From: Siphlonurus alternatus
Taxonomy: Eukaryota; Arthropoda; Insecta; Ephemeroptera; Siphlonuridae
Length of the DNA stretch: 64,000 nucleotides
Direction of reading: 5' to 3'
Assembly (NCBI GenBank): GCA_949825025.1
Contig: OX463779.1
Location: 24,472,816-24,536,815 of the forward strand
The notes under the pieces are model-generated. The model was not told where the DNA came from and made no database searches. It was given only the letters and a program-made list of their open reading frames with translations. Position numbers and translations under genes: made by a program. Shown piece by piece: positions 13,601-27,022 of this stretch (positions within the stretch are counted from its first letter, which is position 1; every line of letters starts with the position of its first letter).

Positions 13601-16600
13601 ATATTCAGTTAAATTCTATAAAATAATTAAAAAAGATTTACACAATTATTAACCATCATTTTCTGAGGGAATATTTCCCTGTTACATTATTTCCTGGACC
13701 AATTTGATCAAGACTTGAACCTGGTACTTCTGGTTTCATGCTTCATTGCTCTGTTTCAACCAGAATGATGGGGGTTGTATATACTCGCTGCAAGGTTTGG
13801 GCTCGCAGCTGCGGGTGGTGGGCGGGTCCAGGCGATACTTAATTGGGGCTGTGAGCGAGCACAAGCAAGATAATAGCAGAGCGGTGCAATGCACGACGAA
13901 ATAATACCGTCTTTGTGAACGAGTAACGGGCCTCCTTTTGTGCCTTTGTCTGAAATCGAAATCCTTGCAAGAAACTGCTTGGATGAAACATCGACAAAAC
14001 CTTTGACGAGCTGATTAATTGACTTTCTTTTATTTTCGCGTACAAGACTTCTAAAACATCAATCTGATGAAAATTTTCTTCAAGAGACACAAAATAATTG
14101 TTTGTATATTTATAACATCATTGTTAAAAAAAAATATATCAATCGTTTTTTGTTAAATTTACAATGTTCGAACAAAACTACATTAAAAGATTGAATATTA
14201 TCTCTTTTAAAAGAAATATATAGGCTTTTAACTCAAATTTAACGAAGCTCGTTAAATTTTTAAAACGTACATAAATCTTTTTAATCATTATTTTAATATA
14301 TATATAAAAAAAGTTAAAGAGTATAACAAAGATATTGATATTATATCTTTGTCTATTTGATTCTTCCCCTCTTTTTATTCTGTGCTTAAAAAAAATGTAT
14401 TATGATTTATAATGAAGCATGCATGCACATTAAATATACAGAACGCATCTGGGGTATATATTTTATTATAATTTAATTGTATATTCACAATATTATTTTT
14501 ATATTATACATTTTTTAAATGAAATTCTCAAATTTGACAGAACTCATTTGTAATTTTTATTACCTCTAATAACATTCCATCCATTTTATGCACCTGTCTC
14601 GCCAGCACCTGTGACTGCTGCTTACCCTTCAACCCCTATAGCCATTAAAACGACCCTCAACCCCTTCATTGTACTACAAAATTGCGACGAAAACTAAAAT
14701 TTATAACCCTCCCTTATTGATCTACAAACCCTTTTTTTTTAGTCATATTGTGTAAGAGTTAATTATTTTGTATTTTTGTCAACTATATGGGCCTAAATGT
14801 CAATATTAGCCACAATATAATTTATCCTATTACTTACTAAAAAAAATGTAATTTTTTTGTACATCAATAAGCCCGTACATAAAAAAAGGGTTGGTGGTAG
14901 GGGTAATATATTGGAACGAAGGGGGTTGTAGTTAGTAAAAAAAAGTATATATGAAAAGGGGTTAGGAGATGAAAGGGGTGCACGATTTTTTGTTGTTGCA
15001 TTACTAAACAAGTTGTCGAGCTGCTCAGGATGTGAGGAATCCACCTGCGATGATGTCTTTTAACTCCAAGATGAGAAGAGGAGAGAGAGAATAAAAAAAA
15101 GGGAAAGGAACTTACATACGAGGAAGGGGTGATCGTGGCGTATAAAAAATTGCGGTTAAAGGAATGAAAGGGTGCGAGGTGTAATAAGGGGTTTGCGTGG
15201 CACGTGGCACGCGGCGGTATAAAATGATGTAACGGGGTGAGCAAGCAAAGACTGATTCAGGTAGTGGTTTTTTATACTAGGAAATCTGATAAGCGCGTCT
15301 TGGATCGTTTGTTGATTATTTGGACGCGTGCCTGCCACATTACTCTATAAAAACTACCTGCTGGCTAGTAAGGGTTACGTGATAGTTTTTGATCCGCCTC
15401 GGGTGGTCTTTCTTATAGTATAATATTATATAATATAGAAATGAGCTGTAATTATGTTGTAACTCAAGGAGGATGTACTTAATACAAGCAGAAATTATGT
15501 TTACTTAACTTGATGTTATTATATCATAATTAACATAATATAACCACAGATGTGACTAATCATTTTATAGTAAATAATTTGTATTAAATAATTCATTTTT
15601 TTTATTCAACTTCTTCTTATATAATATATCGTTACTATTAACAAAGCCTTATATATATATATAACTTTTATTATAAAAAAAAATGTTGCATAAAATACAG
15701 TAAAATGAGTATAAAGATAAAGAATAGAAGATATTTAATGCATGTCGGAGAGCTGAATAATTTAAGTGGGACAACATGCGTTTGGTGCTGCATTATGCTG
15801 AATGGTGATCCACTATATTATAAGTGTGCATGAAAACTTGGTGTTTAACTATAATACATAATATTTGAAATTTCGATCAATTTTACACTATTTTATAATA
15901 TGGTTAAATATGCACTTGTCTCAACTTGTCTCATTATACAGAAGTATATTTTTACTTTGAATCGAGTTCATCATTCAATAAATTAAATTTCTTATATTAT
16001 TTCAATTTAAGTATGTAATTTAAATATAAAAAAACACTCCCTATATAATTTACAAAAAACGTAAAATTTTGGCCTATAGAAATTTGTGCACTATGTAGAT
16101 TTGCTATTTACTATAATATTATTATTATAGCACTCGATTTAAAACTTCATGCATGCATTGTAAAATTTGACATGAAATTTCAGTACTTAAGTTTTCTAGG
16201 CTAAAATCTATGCTAAAAGTCCTTTTTGAATAAAAATGTAAGATATTTATAAGAATATCTTCAGTTCTTTACCTGTTAGTTAATTCAAGAAAAATAATAT
16301 TATTTAAATACAGAACACATATATATTAAGAAAAAATTAAAACAAATTACCGACCATGCAATGAGTCTACTACATGCAACATTTTACTAAACCACTATAT
16401 ACAATCACATATGTAGAAAAAAAAAAACTTTTGATGTTAAAGAACAGAAACTTCATAAATGTCTTTTATGTGCACCATGCATCAACATCATTATATAAAA
16501 ATACATATATAAACCCCCCAACAAAAGTTATGATTTAAAAAATATTATATTATACTTTTATCATTTCATTTTGAATCATAAGATTCATAAGTGGCAGTAT

Positions 16601-19600
16601 AATTTTTCATCGATATTATACTTTGAACCATTTTATTAAAAAAGGTATCATGCGTCATGAATATTGCAACGTGCTCACATAATATTGAGGAATTAAAGCC
16701 GTTAGTTTAGCAGAGAAACGTGCTGGCTTGATCACGTTGTTGAAGAAGGTGAAAGAGATGCTTTCTTTTCTTAGGAGAAGAAGCTTTGACGTTTTTGTCG
16801 TATATAAGCCAGCTGCCTTCTTGAACATTGTTGTTCGACTTTGGTATAACATTCATTGTTGAAAGTATTGTTGTGGGAGTGCTGCGTGGCGTCACCAAGG
16901 TGCTCAAATGAACGTCTATCAATCATCTTAGTCGAAGCTTTTCGTCATTAACGATCAAAAGTCTTCTTCTTCCTTCATCTTTTCGATGCTGTTTTGTCAA
17001 GATACTAGAGGAGTCACGAGGATGAATTTTACACTCTCATCTTTTCGCTTTTTTTTTTTTCTTTTTCTCCATGATAAAATAAAATATTTTCGTATTATAA
17101 AAATATATCATACGTATATTGGTTTTATAAAAAATGTTGTTATATATTATATAACAGAGTTCGTTAAGCTATATAAATTCCTTATTATTACATTTATTAA
17201 TATATACCTTTTATGTGCTTTTTGTAATAAATTTAATATACAATTATTTTATACATTGCTGCATGACTTCATCACGTTTTTAGACGTAATTGTAAATTTA
17301 GGTTCATTATTAGCCTTGTATTTCACTGTATAAAAATTATATGATGATTTAGACCTTGGTGGGCTTGGTGCATTATATATATACTAGAGGGTGGGTCACA
17401 ATTTGTGTCAAATTTTAGGTATAGAATCCTCAAATACAACATATAGTGATGTGCACGTGAAAAATCTATAACTAAATATTTTCACTTTTATAACCAACTG
17501 GTAACTGGTCATGCAATGGTTAATTAAAGACATTAATGGCTTCTTATAAATATTAATATATTATTATGTTGAACAAACAATGCATAATGCGTTTGTTAAT
17601 TTTATAAAAATGATGACACATGGTGACGGTCAGTATATAATCATGAAGTATCAAAAATTTGAATACAAATCTGAAAATCATAATAATAAATACTTTTCAT
17701 CAAAATAAAAAATTTAAAAATTGCATTGCACCATACAGTATAAATATCAATTATACTTGTATTAAATTTAAACAATTTACTTTAGTACAAAGTTTTTACT
17801 TTTCTTAGCTGCAGACAAAATAATTGTTACACTGGTGACAACAGCATGAGTTTATATTTAATCAAGTTCAAATTCTCATTTTCACTCCGATGGTTCCATG
17901 CTGCGAGAAGAAGACTTCAAGGGTACAATCTTCCTCCTCCTTTCTCTTGTACATTATTTGATCTGTACTGCATCTAGCGTGCTGCAGGGGATGAAGAAAC
18001 GTTGTTATATAATAGCAAAAGATAGGACTGCAGCAGGGTTATATAGCTGTACTGTACATATAGGGGTGCCCTGCTGCCGTCATCGTCGTACATATCAGAG
18101 ACGATGAGGGTTGATTTACCCTTGTATTCCTAGCAAGTCATACTCACATGCAGTGGCTACCAACTGACCAATGAGAAATAGAAGTATAAAGAGAAAAGAG
18201 GAACCAATCAATAAGACTCCTCTCTAACGTGTTTTATACAGAGAGAGGGTGCAGCAGCTAGCACACACACAACTATAGAGCTTTTTCTCTCGTTTTCCCC
18301 CTTTTTTTCCCTGAGCTGGCGGCGTCTCCCAGAGTTTTTCCCTCCATGATTGATCGTTCTTCTCGCGCTATGCTGCATGTGTGCTTGCTTGCTTTTACAC
18401 CGGCCAATGGCGACTTTAATATAACCAACCTGCTTCCTTACTTTCAATTCAAGTTTATTCGTTGCTATAGGATTCGCGGGCATAACATGACCAAAATGTT
18501 TTATATAACTCTTATATATAATAATATATTTGTGGGCAGTTGAAGGTAATTTGCTCGCGTGATGGACAAGGAGCAAATCGCCTTTCAAGTCTTTGACACT
18601 CGATAAACTGACAGCGAACTGAACGAACCAAATAACATACTGGCTGGCATGTCTCCTGCTATACTGTATATGACTATGTTTATTATTATATATACGATAT
18701 ATTTTTTTCTCATCATATATAATATGGTTTATAGATTTTTCTATTTTATTTTTATTAAATGCTAAATTATGTAAAAAAAAAATATGCCATGTAAAACGTT
18801 AATTTCTTATGCTACAATATCTATCACTATATGACATATATAGAAATAAATAATAAAATGAATTTTTAATTTGTAATATTTTTAAAAATTAATAATACTA
18901 AATAAATGTTGAGTTAATATAATTATATTATCATCAGAACTATTAAATGAAGTTAAATTCATATATGATAATGAAGTGATCAGCTCGATTTATGCAGAGC
19001 ATACTGGAATTAGGAATTCTAGTACGCTCTGATTTATGATAATGATATAATTGTCATAAGTTTTCATTCTTACAAGCGGTATAATATAAAATTTAGGAAT
19101 GACACCTAATTATAGCTTGCTCCCAGATTGCACTGTTAGAGATATATACAACACCACGCCGTTGTGTTTACCGTGCGTGCACGCCACACGGACGGCCTCC
19201 GCCCCCGCGGACGTGAAGGGTTGCTTGCTCGCTCTCTGGTTGGCTGACGAGGCGCGGGGTTGCGGCTAATGCGAGCACTCCGAGGGCGCAACGGGTTGCG
19301 GGGCGGGGCGACCGCGCCTGCGCAACTTACTGATGAGCGGTGGTCTCTGATGTACATCTATTCTAATGAGCGCAATGAGTGGTGCGCGCAGCGCAGACTC
19401 TTTATTTCAACTCTGGACTGGAGAGGTGCTTGATTGACATGGCATGTTAAATTACCCACTGAATCATCTGAAAATTGACGAATAATTTTTGTATCGTGTA
19501 TGTGAAATCATTTCAAAATGCTTTCCATAAAATTTTGTACTATTTCAAATCCAATATTGAGCATACAAGTTTTGAGATACCAAGAAAATGATAGAAAACA

Positions 19601-22600
19601 ACAAAGGAGAAAATAAAAAAATTGTGGGACAGTTTGGAAACGTTATTGACAAGGTTTAGGGTCAGAGAAGGCAAGGGGGCATTTCAAACAATCCTTAGAT
19701 TGCATCTTGAGCGTGCGGACAGCGCGTAAACACCTTTTCTGACGAGATCAGACTGTACGGCGTGCCACTCACTACAGCGCTACAAAAAACGGTTCATACC
19801 AACCCTCTTGGTCATTTCAAAGAGAGATTTAAAAGAGGAAAAAATTTAGTAATACATAAAAAAATTGCTTTTAAAACGCGTGCCATTGAATTTTTTTTTA
19901 CATAAAAAAATGGAACGTTGGCCAGTTAAAATTCGACCACCTGACCGCTAAAAACTGTTATATAAAAAATTGCAAAGCATAATAATACGAGGTGATTGAA
20001 TGGTTGATTTGAGGGTATATAAGGCGATTTTTTAGTTGAGCGCGTGAGGACGGTCCATTCTTCACCTGCCTATATTGGAGACGTAAGCCCCGACCAACAT
20101 ATATAATATAAGCTTATCGCGGGCTTCCGTACCGCCAATCTGAATCCTCCCTCCAATTTCTATACAGCAATAGCATCCAATGCAAAAATTTCATTTTTTT
20201 TTTTTTTTTTTCAGTGTTAAATTTTTGTTGGCTCCAAGAAAATATAAGAGTATAATAATATGATAAATAATTTTACATTACAAACCATTTTCCTTTATGT
20301 TTTTATGTTTTCAAATTAAAATGATAGTAAAAGATAAATTTTTATTGATAACATGATTGTTAAGTTCTTTCTTTCGGTGTTATCTTATTTCTTTCATATA
20401 TAAATATACTCTTGTTTTTTGTGTGGTGTTATCTCTCTCCCTCTTTTGCTCTGTCGCGTTTAGATGGGCCATAATCAAGACGTAGAGACGTCTAAGCACG
20501 CGTTGTTCCCCTCTAGAGAGATCTTCATCTGATGTTAGCACTGCTCATAAAGTGTCGTTGCCATCGTTTTGTGCCCACTCGTCACGCCGCAAATGTGCGC
20601 TGCTCTCCGGCCGTTACACGTCCATGCAGCAGACATTGCCGGACCCCAAGATCTCATCTATATATTGCGTGGGTCAGGCTTTTTCTATATAGGCGCCGCA
20701 TTCCTATATACCTATATAGGTTCAATGACCTGAAACTTCAGCTCAAGAAAGAGTAATGGCACTAAAACTGGCCTTTAGTTTTTTTTTTTTTTTTTTTTTT
20801 TTGCTAAATTATATACTAGCACAGACGCCGCCATAGAGTAGCAAATAAGGGTTCTAAAAATATTCTGTAGAGTGTAGACGCCAAAGGTAAATTACTTCAA
20901 ACAAAGTTTTTTCTTAAAAAAAAAAGATGCCAGTTCATCCTTATAATATATATGGTAATTTTTCTTGTTTTGTTCAATTTTTGAAGAATTTGAAATAATA
21001 TATTACATAATATTAGGTATTCTTTAATGATTTGTAGTATAATCACTCATTTTTTGTTAAAGTTTTTTTAAATATTGTTTTCTTTTCTTTTATTTATATA
21101 TATGATAAAAAGTAAAGTTTCAGGAGAAGAGAAAATGAGGAGAAATTTTCTTAATCTCTAATTAAAACTTGAATCAAAAGATTGTTAGAGGACATTGAAA
21201 CGTGAAACTCTGTTGATGTTTTTGAGAGAAAGAAACGCGAGAAGAAGAGAGTTCAACTGGATTGGATGGTGTTTATTGAGGGGTGACTCAACTCGTGGAC
21301 TCAGCTCAATTTTCTTCTATAGAAAAACACCAACGTGAGATCTGACATCTCATGCAGTCCGATCACGCCAAAGAGCAAAACCTATGACTTATAGACGGAC
21401 AAGTAACACTAGTTTTCCTCTTTTTAACAGAAAAAAAAATAAATAAATAAAATAGGACCACCTTGTCATCATTGAAAATTCTGTACATGACTGTACATGA
21501 CCCCCTTCAGCGATTGAATATGAAACTAACTGATTTTCGTATTTTCAATATATATATTATAATATATCATTGTAAAGATCAAAATTGCGGTTACAAGTAT
21601 AAAACTTTTTATTTATATTATAATACTTAAAAAAAAAAAGTTTGAATAGGTACGTACGGAATCACACTCGAATACACGTTGTGTTGGTGAAAACATTGCA
21701 TATATAGCGAATGGAGTCCAGTGGAGTTTTATTCTATAACAATATATATTGATAGGGCGGGATGATGGGGAGGGGGGGATATTTCATCTCAAGAAGGAGG
21801 TTGGAACACGGCGTTAATCTGCGTCCATTCAAAAACGACATGGACGATGACAATGGTCACTCCTACCAGGTGAAGAAAATATTTTTCTGCTCTAGAAAAA
21901 AAAATGTATATAAAATATAAAAATTCAATACATGATGACCTATACGTGAAAGTAAAAAAAAGGTAACATTTTTTTTAGTATTTTTCATGAATTTTTCTTG
22001 TAAAAGATTATTTTTTTTCTCTCTTTTTCACCAATACTAGAGAAATAGAAGAAGAGTGACGGATGAAATAAGGGAGGGAAAATCTAAATGAGGGGATTTG
22101 CGCGAGAGCGAGTTGTAAGCAGCAAGAGCATATATATATAGGGGAGAGACTGTAGGGGTTGCTTGCTTGCTTGATGCTGGCTGGCTATACAAGAATGGGG
22201 AAAAATACGAGGGAGTGACCAAAGGCTCTCTCTCTTTCTTCGTCTCATCTGCACCGGACGCATCGCAACGAGCAAGCGGGGAGGAAATTCGATTTTATTC
22301 TGAAGGATGTTGCGCGAACTGCTGTGGCCGACACTCCGGGTGCGACAGGCGGGCCCTTCTTTCTATATCGTCTCAGTGGCGCTTCGATATAGAAAATATC
22401 TTCAGTCAGTTCGCTCGACAAAAACCTATATTATATACTCCAAGTCTACTGATAGTTCTGCTGTGACAAATACATAATAATATGAGAAAAAGAATCCACA
22501 GTACATCAAACTGTATGGATGGATAAATGTCATCTACAGCATAAAATAATATTGTATAATCTGGAATTATTATTTATAGTTAATAAATTTTGAATTTAAA

Positions 22601-23790
22601 TTGTAAAATTTTCAAAATTAAGAAGAAAAATATTTTATTTTGGAATTAGGGGCACTATACATAAGAGGCACATTCATGACAGCAAATTAAATTTTTACTT
22701 AATTTTCGGTGCGAGATTGCATAGTTTACTTGACTTTTTGGTGTTCATAAATATTAAGCAATTAAAGAATTGAACATTTTTTACAGTCAAATGTAAAAAA
22801 AAAAAAATAAATAAATAAATAAAAAAAAAAGTTGAAATATTATATTATAGTTTAATAGGTGATAAGGTGGTAATTAAATTGTCATGCTCTTGCATCCGTG
22901 ATTATGTATCTAAATTAACAAATCAAAAAGTATAAATATAAGTTATAATGTATACATGGATATGTAACCAATTTGGGAATACTTCAATTACTTGATCCAG
23001 ATGTTCTTATTTAGTTGGAAAAAATACTTCAAATATTTTTGAACAAACATAAATTCTCTTGTATAGTTTTGTTTCCAGGTTTATAATGTGTTTTTTTAAA
23101 AATAATATTATAGGAAAGATGATATCTTTTTTCAAACATTGGCGGCCAATATTTTTTCCCCTTATACATGGGTTTTATGCGATAGTTTTGCATAACGGCC
23201 GGCCAGTGCAGCTGCCTGCATGTTACATACATACTGTGGCGGGCGGGAGGGCGTGGGGAGGAGGGCTGCTGTGTGCATGCACCCTTGCCGAAATGACGGA
23301 CAGGCTGTCGGTATAGAGCTGTGGCCACTCCTCATCTCTGATTCGCGTTTATTCAATACCTGACGTATAAACACGACTCTGGATTGTTAAAAAGCAAGTT
23401 GTCAAACCCACATTTCAAGTACAAGCATAATAAAAAAAAATAGGTAGAAAATTATATATAGATCAGGTAAAATGATAATAAATACAAAAACTTTTCATTT
23501 TGATCGATTTTAATGAAAAAAAAAACATTCATTTTTAACCCATTCTGATAAATCCTTTCATTTTCATGTATTATTTATAATATATTTATTTTTTCCCTCT
23601 CATGTTTTTTTTTTATTATTATCATTATTGTGTACAAATAAATGTTGCAATAAGTTATTTCAATGCATTAAAACTGTTTTGTATTAGGAGATTTCCTTTT
23701 TGATATATTTATTCTGTTGTGTAAATTATCACAATTTGGAATCTCAGCCTTGGGATGTTATTGTCTCCATGTTGTGTCTGGTGTCACTCA
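10700..23790. other. long AT-rich intergenic flank upstream of Kruppel
   Basis: About 13 kb without a supportable coding gene. It consists of AT-rich DNA, poly-A/T runs (a T-run near 20,190-20,211 and another at 20,779-20,802) and GC-richer islands near 12,590-12,700, 13,800-13,960, 14,990-15,340, 18,220-18,420, 19,130-19,340 and 23,200-23,310. TATA-like strings such as GGTATATAAGG near 20,014 occur, but nothing coding follows them. Its position beside a gap gene makes it a natural place for Kruppel enhancers. That is inference from position only. Confidence 0.4.
18988..19038. repeat. 37-base perfect-looking hairpin between ATTTATG direct repeats
   Basis: CAGAGCATACTGGAATT and AATTCTAGTACGCTCTG (18,995-19,031) form a 17-bp stem with two mismatches around a 3-base loop. 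The hairpin is flanked on both sides by the 7-mer ATTTATG. This looks like a minimal insertion with target duplication or a fold-back footprint. It is too short for a usual microRNA precursor. Confidence 0.4.
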
Positions 23791-23866
23791 GGCTGCATCA
23801 GAGGGTCACGGAGAGGTCAGCAGATGCCCTCACTCGTGACGCAAACAATAGCTTTAACGATACATC

Positions 23867-24092
23867 ATGGACGGACTGTTGTTATCTGATGGGGGCCTCA
23901 ACCCGACTGATGGACAGACCCAAGCCACAGAGTCCGGTGATAATTTGTATAATGACCAGTCTTCTGAGAAACTATTGCCTCATGTATTAACCTTTTCAGA
24001 ATTCGTCGGTTACAAATTGAGGAAGGAAGGAAAGAGTCAATTTAAACAACTAACTAGAATTTATATGAAGTGTCAGAACTTTATGTTTATAG
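23867..24092 (+). other. candidate alternative first coding exon, unknown product
   Basis: An ATG in a good context (ATCATGG) with an in-frame stop just upstream opens 75 codons that look protein-like (mixed polar sequence, a Lys/Arg-rich part near the end). They end at a donor-like ATAG|GTAATT. An acceptor-like TCACTCAG ends at 23,791. The segment ends with one base of a codon, the phase needed by the Kruppel main exon at 29,900, but such a match has a one-in-three chance. I recognise no domain. It could be an alternative Kruppel start, an exon of another gene, or a transposon relic. Confidence 0.25.
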
Positions 24093-24613
24093 GTAATTGC
24101 ATTATTATGATTTTAATTTTAATTAATATCAATTATAATAATATCAAAGATATTGCTGAGCAATAGTTATATTATTTTTAAGTTTATAATACACCTTTCC
24201 ATTTTTGTTCACTCAAAGCTGAGGATAACCTCCTTGACAGTTTCCGTGTATTTAGGCGCCTTCTCTCTGAAGAGCTTACTGTGTTGAATGGTCCTCAAGT
24301 GAGAGAGCAAGGCACATGCGGTAGCAACGTGTCGCGGATGTGACGGAGATCGCGCTTATTCGGCGTGTGCGAGCAAAGGGCAGGTGGGGCTACGTTTTTT
24401 AGTAAAAAGAGGGGAAAAAAACTAATAGGGAAGGGGGAGGTTCTTATCCACGGGGGTTGAAAATTCTACTGCTGCTGGTCGTCGTCGAGCTGTCAGTAGT
24501 TTTTTTTGCCGTCGTTCGGCACGCGAGCTCCGTGACATACACGGTAGTGCGACACGCGTGCTGCTGTAATATTGCGGAAGAGATCCGCGCACGAGTGTCA
24601 CTTCAGGGAGGTT

Positions 24614-24665
24614 ATGGCGGCGCTCTCGCTCTTCTCAGGGACTGGAGTTACACCCACAGCCTCAG
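24614..24665 (+). CDS. Kr: Kruppel, proposed first coding exon (17 codons plus 1 base)
   Basis: The main Kruppel exon has an acceptor at 29,899 and an open frame back to it, which demands an upstream coding exon ending with one base of a split codon. ATG at 24,614 (context GGTTATGGCG) reads MAALSLFSGTGVTPTAS plus a G and ends at the donor CTCAG|GTAAAA. The phase fits exactly and creates a Gly codon across the junction, for a 557-aa protein. An in-frame TAG at 24,545 with no other ATG between supports this start. A GC-rich leader precedes it, with an initiator-like TCAGT at 24,493 and no clear TATA box. The exon itself has too little sequence to show homology. If it is wrong, translation would start at the ATG at 29,929. 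Confidence 0.6.
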
Positions 24666-26341
24666 GTAAAACGTTAACAATAATCAGAAGATGCTAATTT
24701 ACATTTTTTAAACTTATATACAAAAATAAATTTATTCAAATATGCGTATATATTTGAATGACAATATTTTATATCTTTTTATTAGTTTTCATTGAAACTG
24801 TTGACAGCTGAATATTATTATATAAATTTGTGTATTTTTTAACATAAAATTCCGCCCAATACAGTCAAATTTTTTATATACATTTCAAGAATTATGTAAA
24901 TACGGCCACTGCATGTAGCAACTATAATGAGCCTTGCTTCTTGCTTTAATTGTTTACCCCGTGAGCTCGAATATATTTAAGAACGTTGACAATCACATGA
25001 AATAATTTTATCATGTAATTCAGCTAATGGGTAATTATTAATATTATTATTATGATGCTTATTAAAAAATATATTTTATTCTAAGCGCTACATCAATACA
25101 ATGCATGAATTATACTGTATAATTATATATATATAGAATATATAATTTGTATTTATTTATTACAAATAAAGAACCGTGAGGTACATAGTATATAATATAG
25201 TGTTTACAATATATTAATACCTGCATGCAAAAAGGAACATAAAAATTACACAGTATAAAATAATTAGATTAATTATCCTGGCTGTCAAACTAAATTAAGC
25301 TTCTGCATATAATTGAAATTAATTATGCAATATAAAGAATAAATCATAAAATAAATTTAATAAATCAAACCATGATTTAAATAATTTTCTATAGATTTAT
25401 CATTAACATTTTTAGCAACACCATTTTTAAATTCCTGCCTCCTTTTTACATATTTCCAATATCACTAGACTACAACTGTTTTAGGGTTTCATTATATTCA
25501 AACTATTATTGGAATGTATATCAAAAAATGATATTTTGATATATTTATATAAAACGTAAGAACATGCATGCTTTAAGTTTTTTTTATTAACTTTCTTTAT
25601 GTTTAGGGTGAAGTGTATTAGCACAAACGTTTTGTGGCTTTTATTGTTATAATATAAATATATATAAAAAAAATCAGTAGCTCTCCACAGTAGATGAAGA
25701 AGGCTTGGTTTATTGCGATCGTGCACACCACCACTATAATATAAAGTTGGCTCGCGTGCGTACCAATATATCAAAGTCCTTCCATCTGGATTCGAACTCC
25801 GACCATATATACTGCTGCATATGTTTGCACCATTTCTTGGAATCGGCAGCTGCTAAAAAAATAGGTTTTCTCAGAAAAAAACATGTGCAGGTTAGATAAT
25901 AGTGTCTGAAGGAGTGGGAGTGAGTATATAGTATGTATGCTGCAGGGGAACGGTTGCAGGTAGATATAAGAGAGCTCTTTCCGCCAATGATGGTCTACAT
26001 CACCTCACAACCTCTCAAATATAATATTTCCCGTTACGCCATAGAACAACGAGTTGCGCGAAAAAATGTTAGCCACCCTGAATTCTTTTACTATAGATAT
26101 TATGCTGACATCATACAAAATATAAAGAGGCCTATACATAGAAGATGTATTCAGTACCTGGAATATAACCAATCATATATTATATAGAACTAAGGAAGCA
26201 AATACTATATAAGGGCAAGATATAGACCCGTTATGCCTTTGTTGAGGCAGAAAAACAACTTGATGCTGCTATGCTGTCCTTACAAACAAATAGACCGTAA
26301 GATTTTGTGATTGATTTACCTCAGGAAAAATTGTGTGTGCT

Positions 26342-26370
<29 letters not shown>
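26342..26370. repeat. (GA)n microsatellite
   Basis: About 29 bases of GA dinucleotide in the proposed Kruppel intron. Confidence 0.9.
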
Positions 26371-26374
<4 letters not shown>

Positions 26375-26814
26375 ATGCGAGTTTGCAAATATTCAAATAT
26401 TTATTTTTTTATGAGCGTCCAGCAACATATATTATACATGTGTTATATACTCTGATGTCATAATCATAATTTCATGTGATTCTGCATGCTTTATATTAAT
26501 AATAATACAAACATGTTAAAATCCAATATACGATATAGTTTCTATATAGATTGGTGATTTATAAAGAAAAAATTGTTCAATTAATAATTATTTAAATTTT
26601 TATAAAAAGTCAGGGGAATTATAATTTAAATTTAAGAGGTTGATATAAAAAAGCTTAAATTTAATGTTGATTATATAGAATAAAATTATATTAAATTGAA
26701 TTACCTGGATTGCGTGACCCTCCTCCTCCCTTTGTAAGGTAATCAAATTATGTAAATCTTACAACTTTGCTATCAATATTATCTTCTTTAAAAAAAATCT
26801 AACTTTCATTGTTA

Positions 26815-27022
26815 GGCTAGTCGCAGACAGAATCGCATTATTTCGCAGCGTATGATAAAAAAAATAAGAAACTGCGATCAGGTATGCGCGCGCACACAGC
26901 TTCGCATGGTATCGTATGGTATGACATCATATAAGTTTCTCATTTAGAACCGGTTCTAAATATTTATCATACGAAGTCATACGATACGAAATCGTACGAT
27001 GCGATGCTGTCTGCGAACAGCC
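26815..27022. mobile_element. Harbinger-like MITE with TTA target duplication
   Basis: A 208-bp element whose ends GGCTAGTCGCAGACAG and, on the other strand, GGCTGTTCGCAGACAG match except at two positions. The match continues through the following ATCGCA apart from one base. TTA precedes the left end (26,812-26,814) and follows the right end (27,023-27,025). A 3-bp TWA duplication is the signature of the PIF/Harbinger superfamily. The inside holds several CGTATGRTA-like repeats and a central AGAACCGGTTCT palindrome, with no coding capacity. It lies within the proposed Kruppel intron. Confidence 0.7.

Noticed and set aside
14864..15244. 126-codon minus-strand frame
   Set aside because: Pyrimidine-biased composition, no domain resemblance, no splice context. 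Probably chance in a G-rich/C-rich stretch.
18208..18588. 126-codon minus-strand frame
   Set aside because: No recognisable family and no supporting context. Treated as chance.
20010..20060. TATATAAGG TATA-like box with GC-rich DNA after it
   Set aside because: No initiator, exon or reading frame follows. TATA-like strings are common in DNA this AT-rich.
25780..25860. GGATTCGAACTCC resembling a tRNA T-arm
   Set aside because: The neighbouring bases do not form acceptor, D or anticodon stems.
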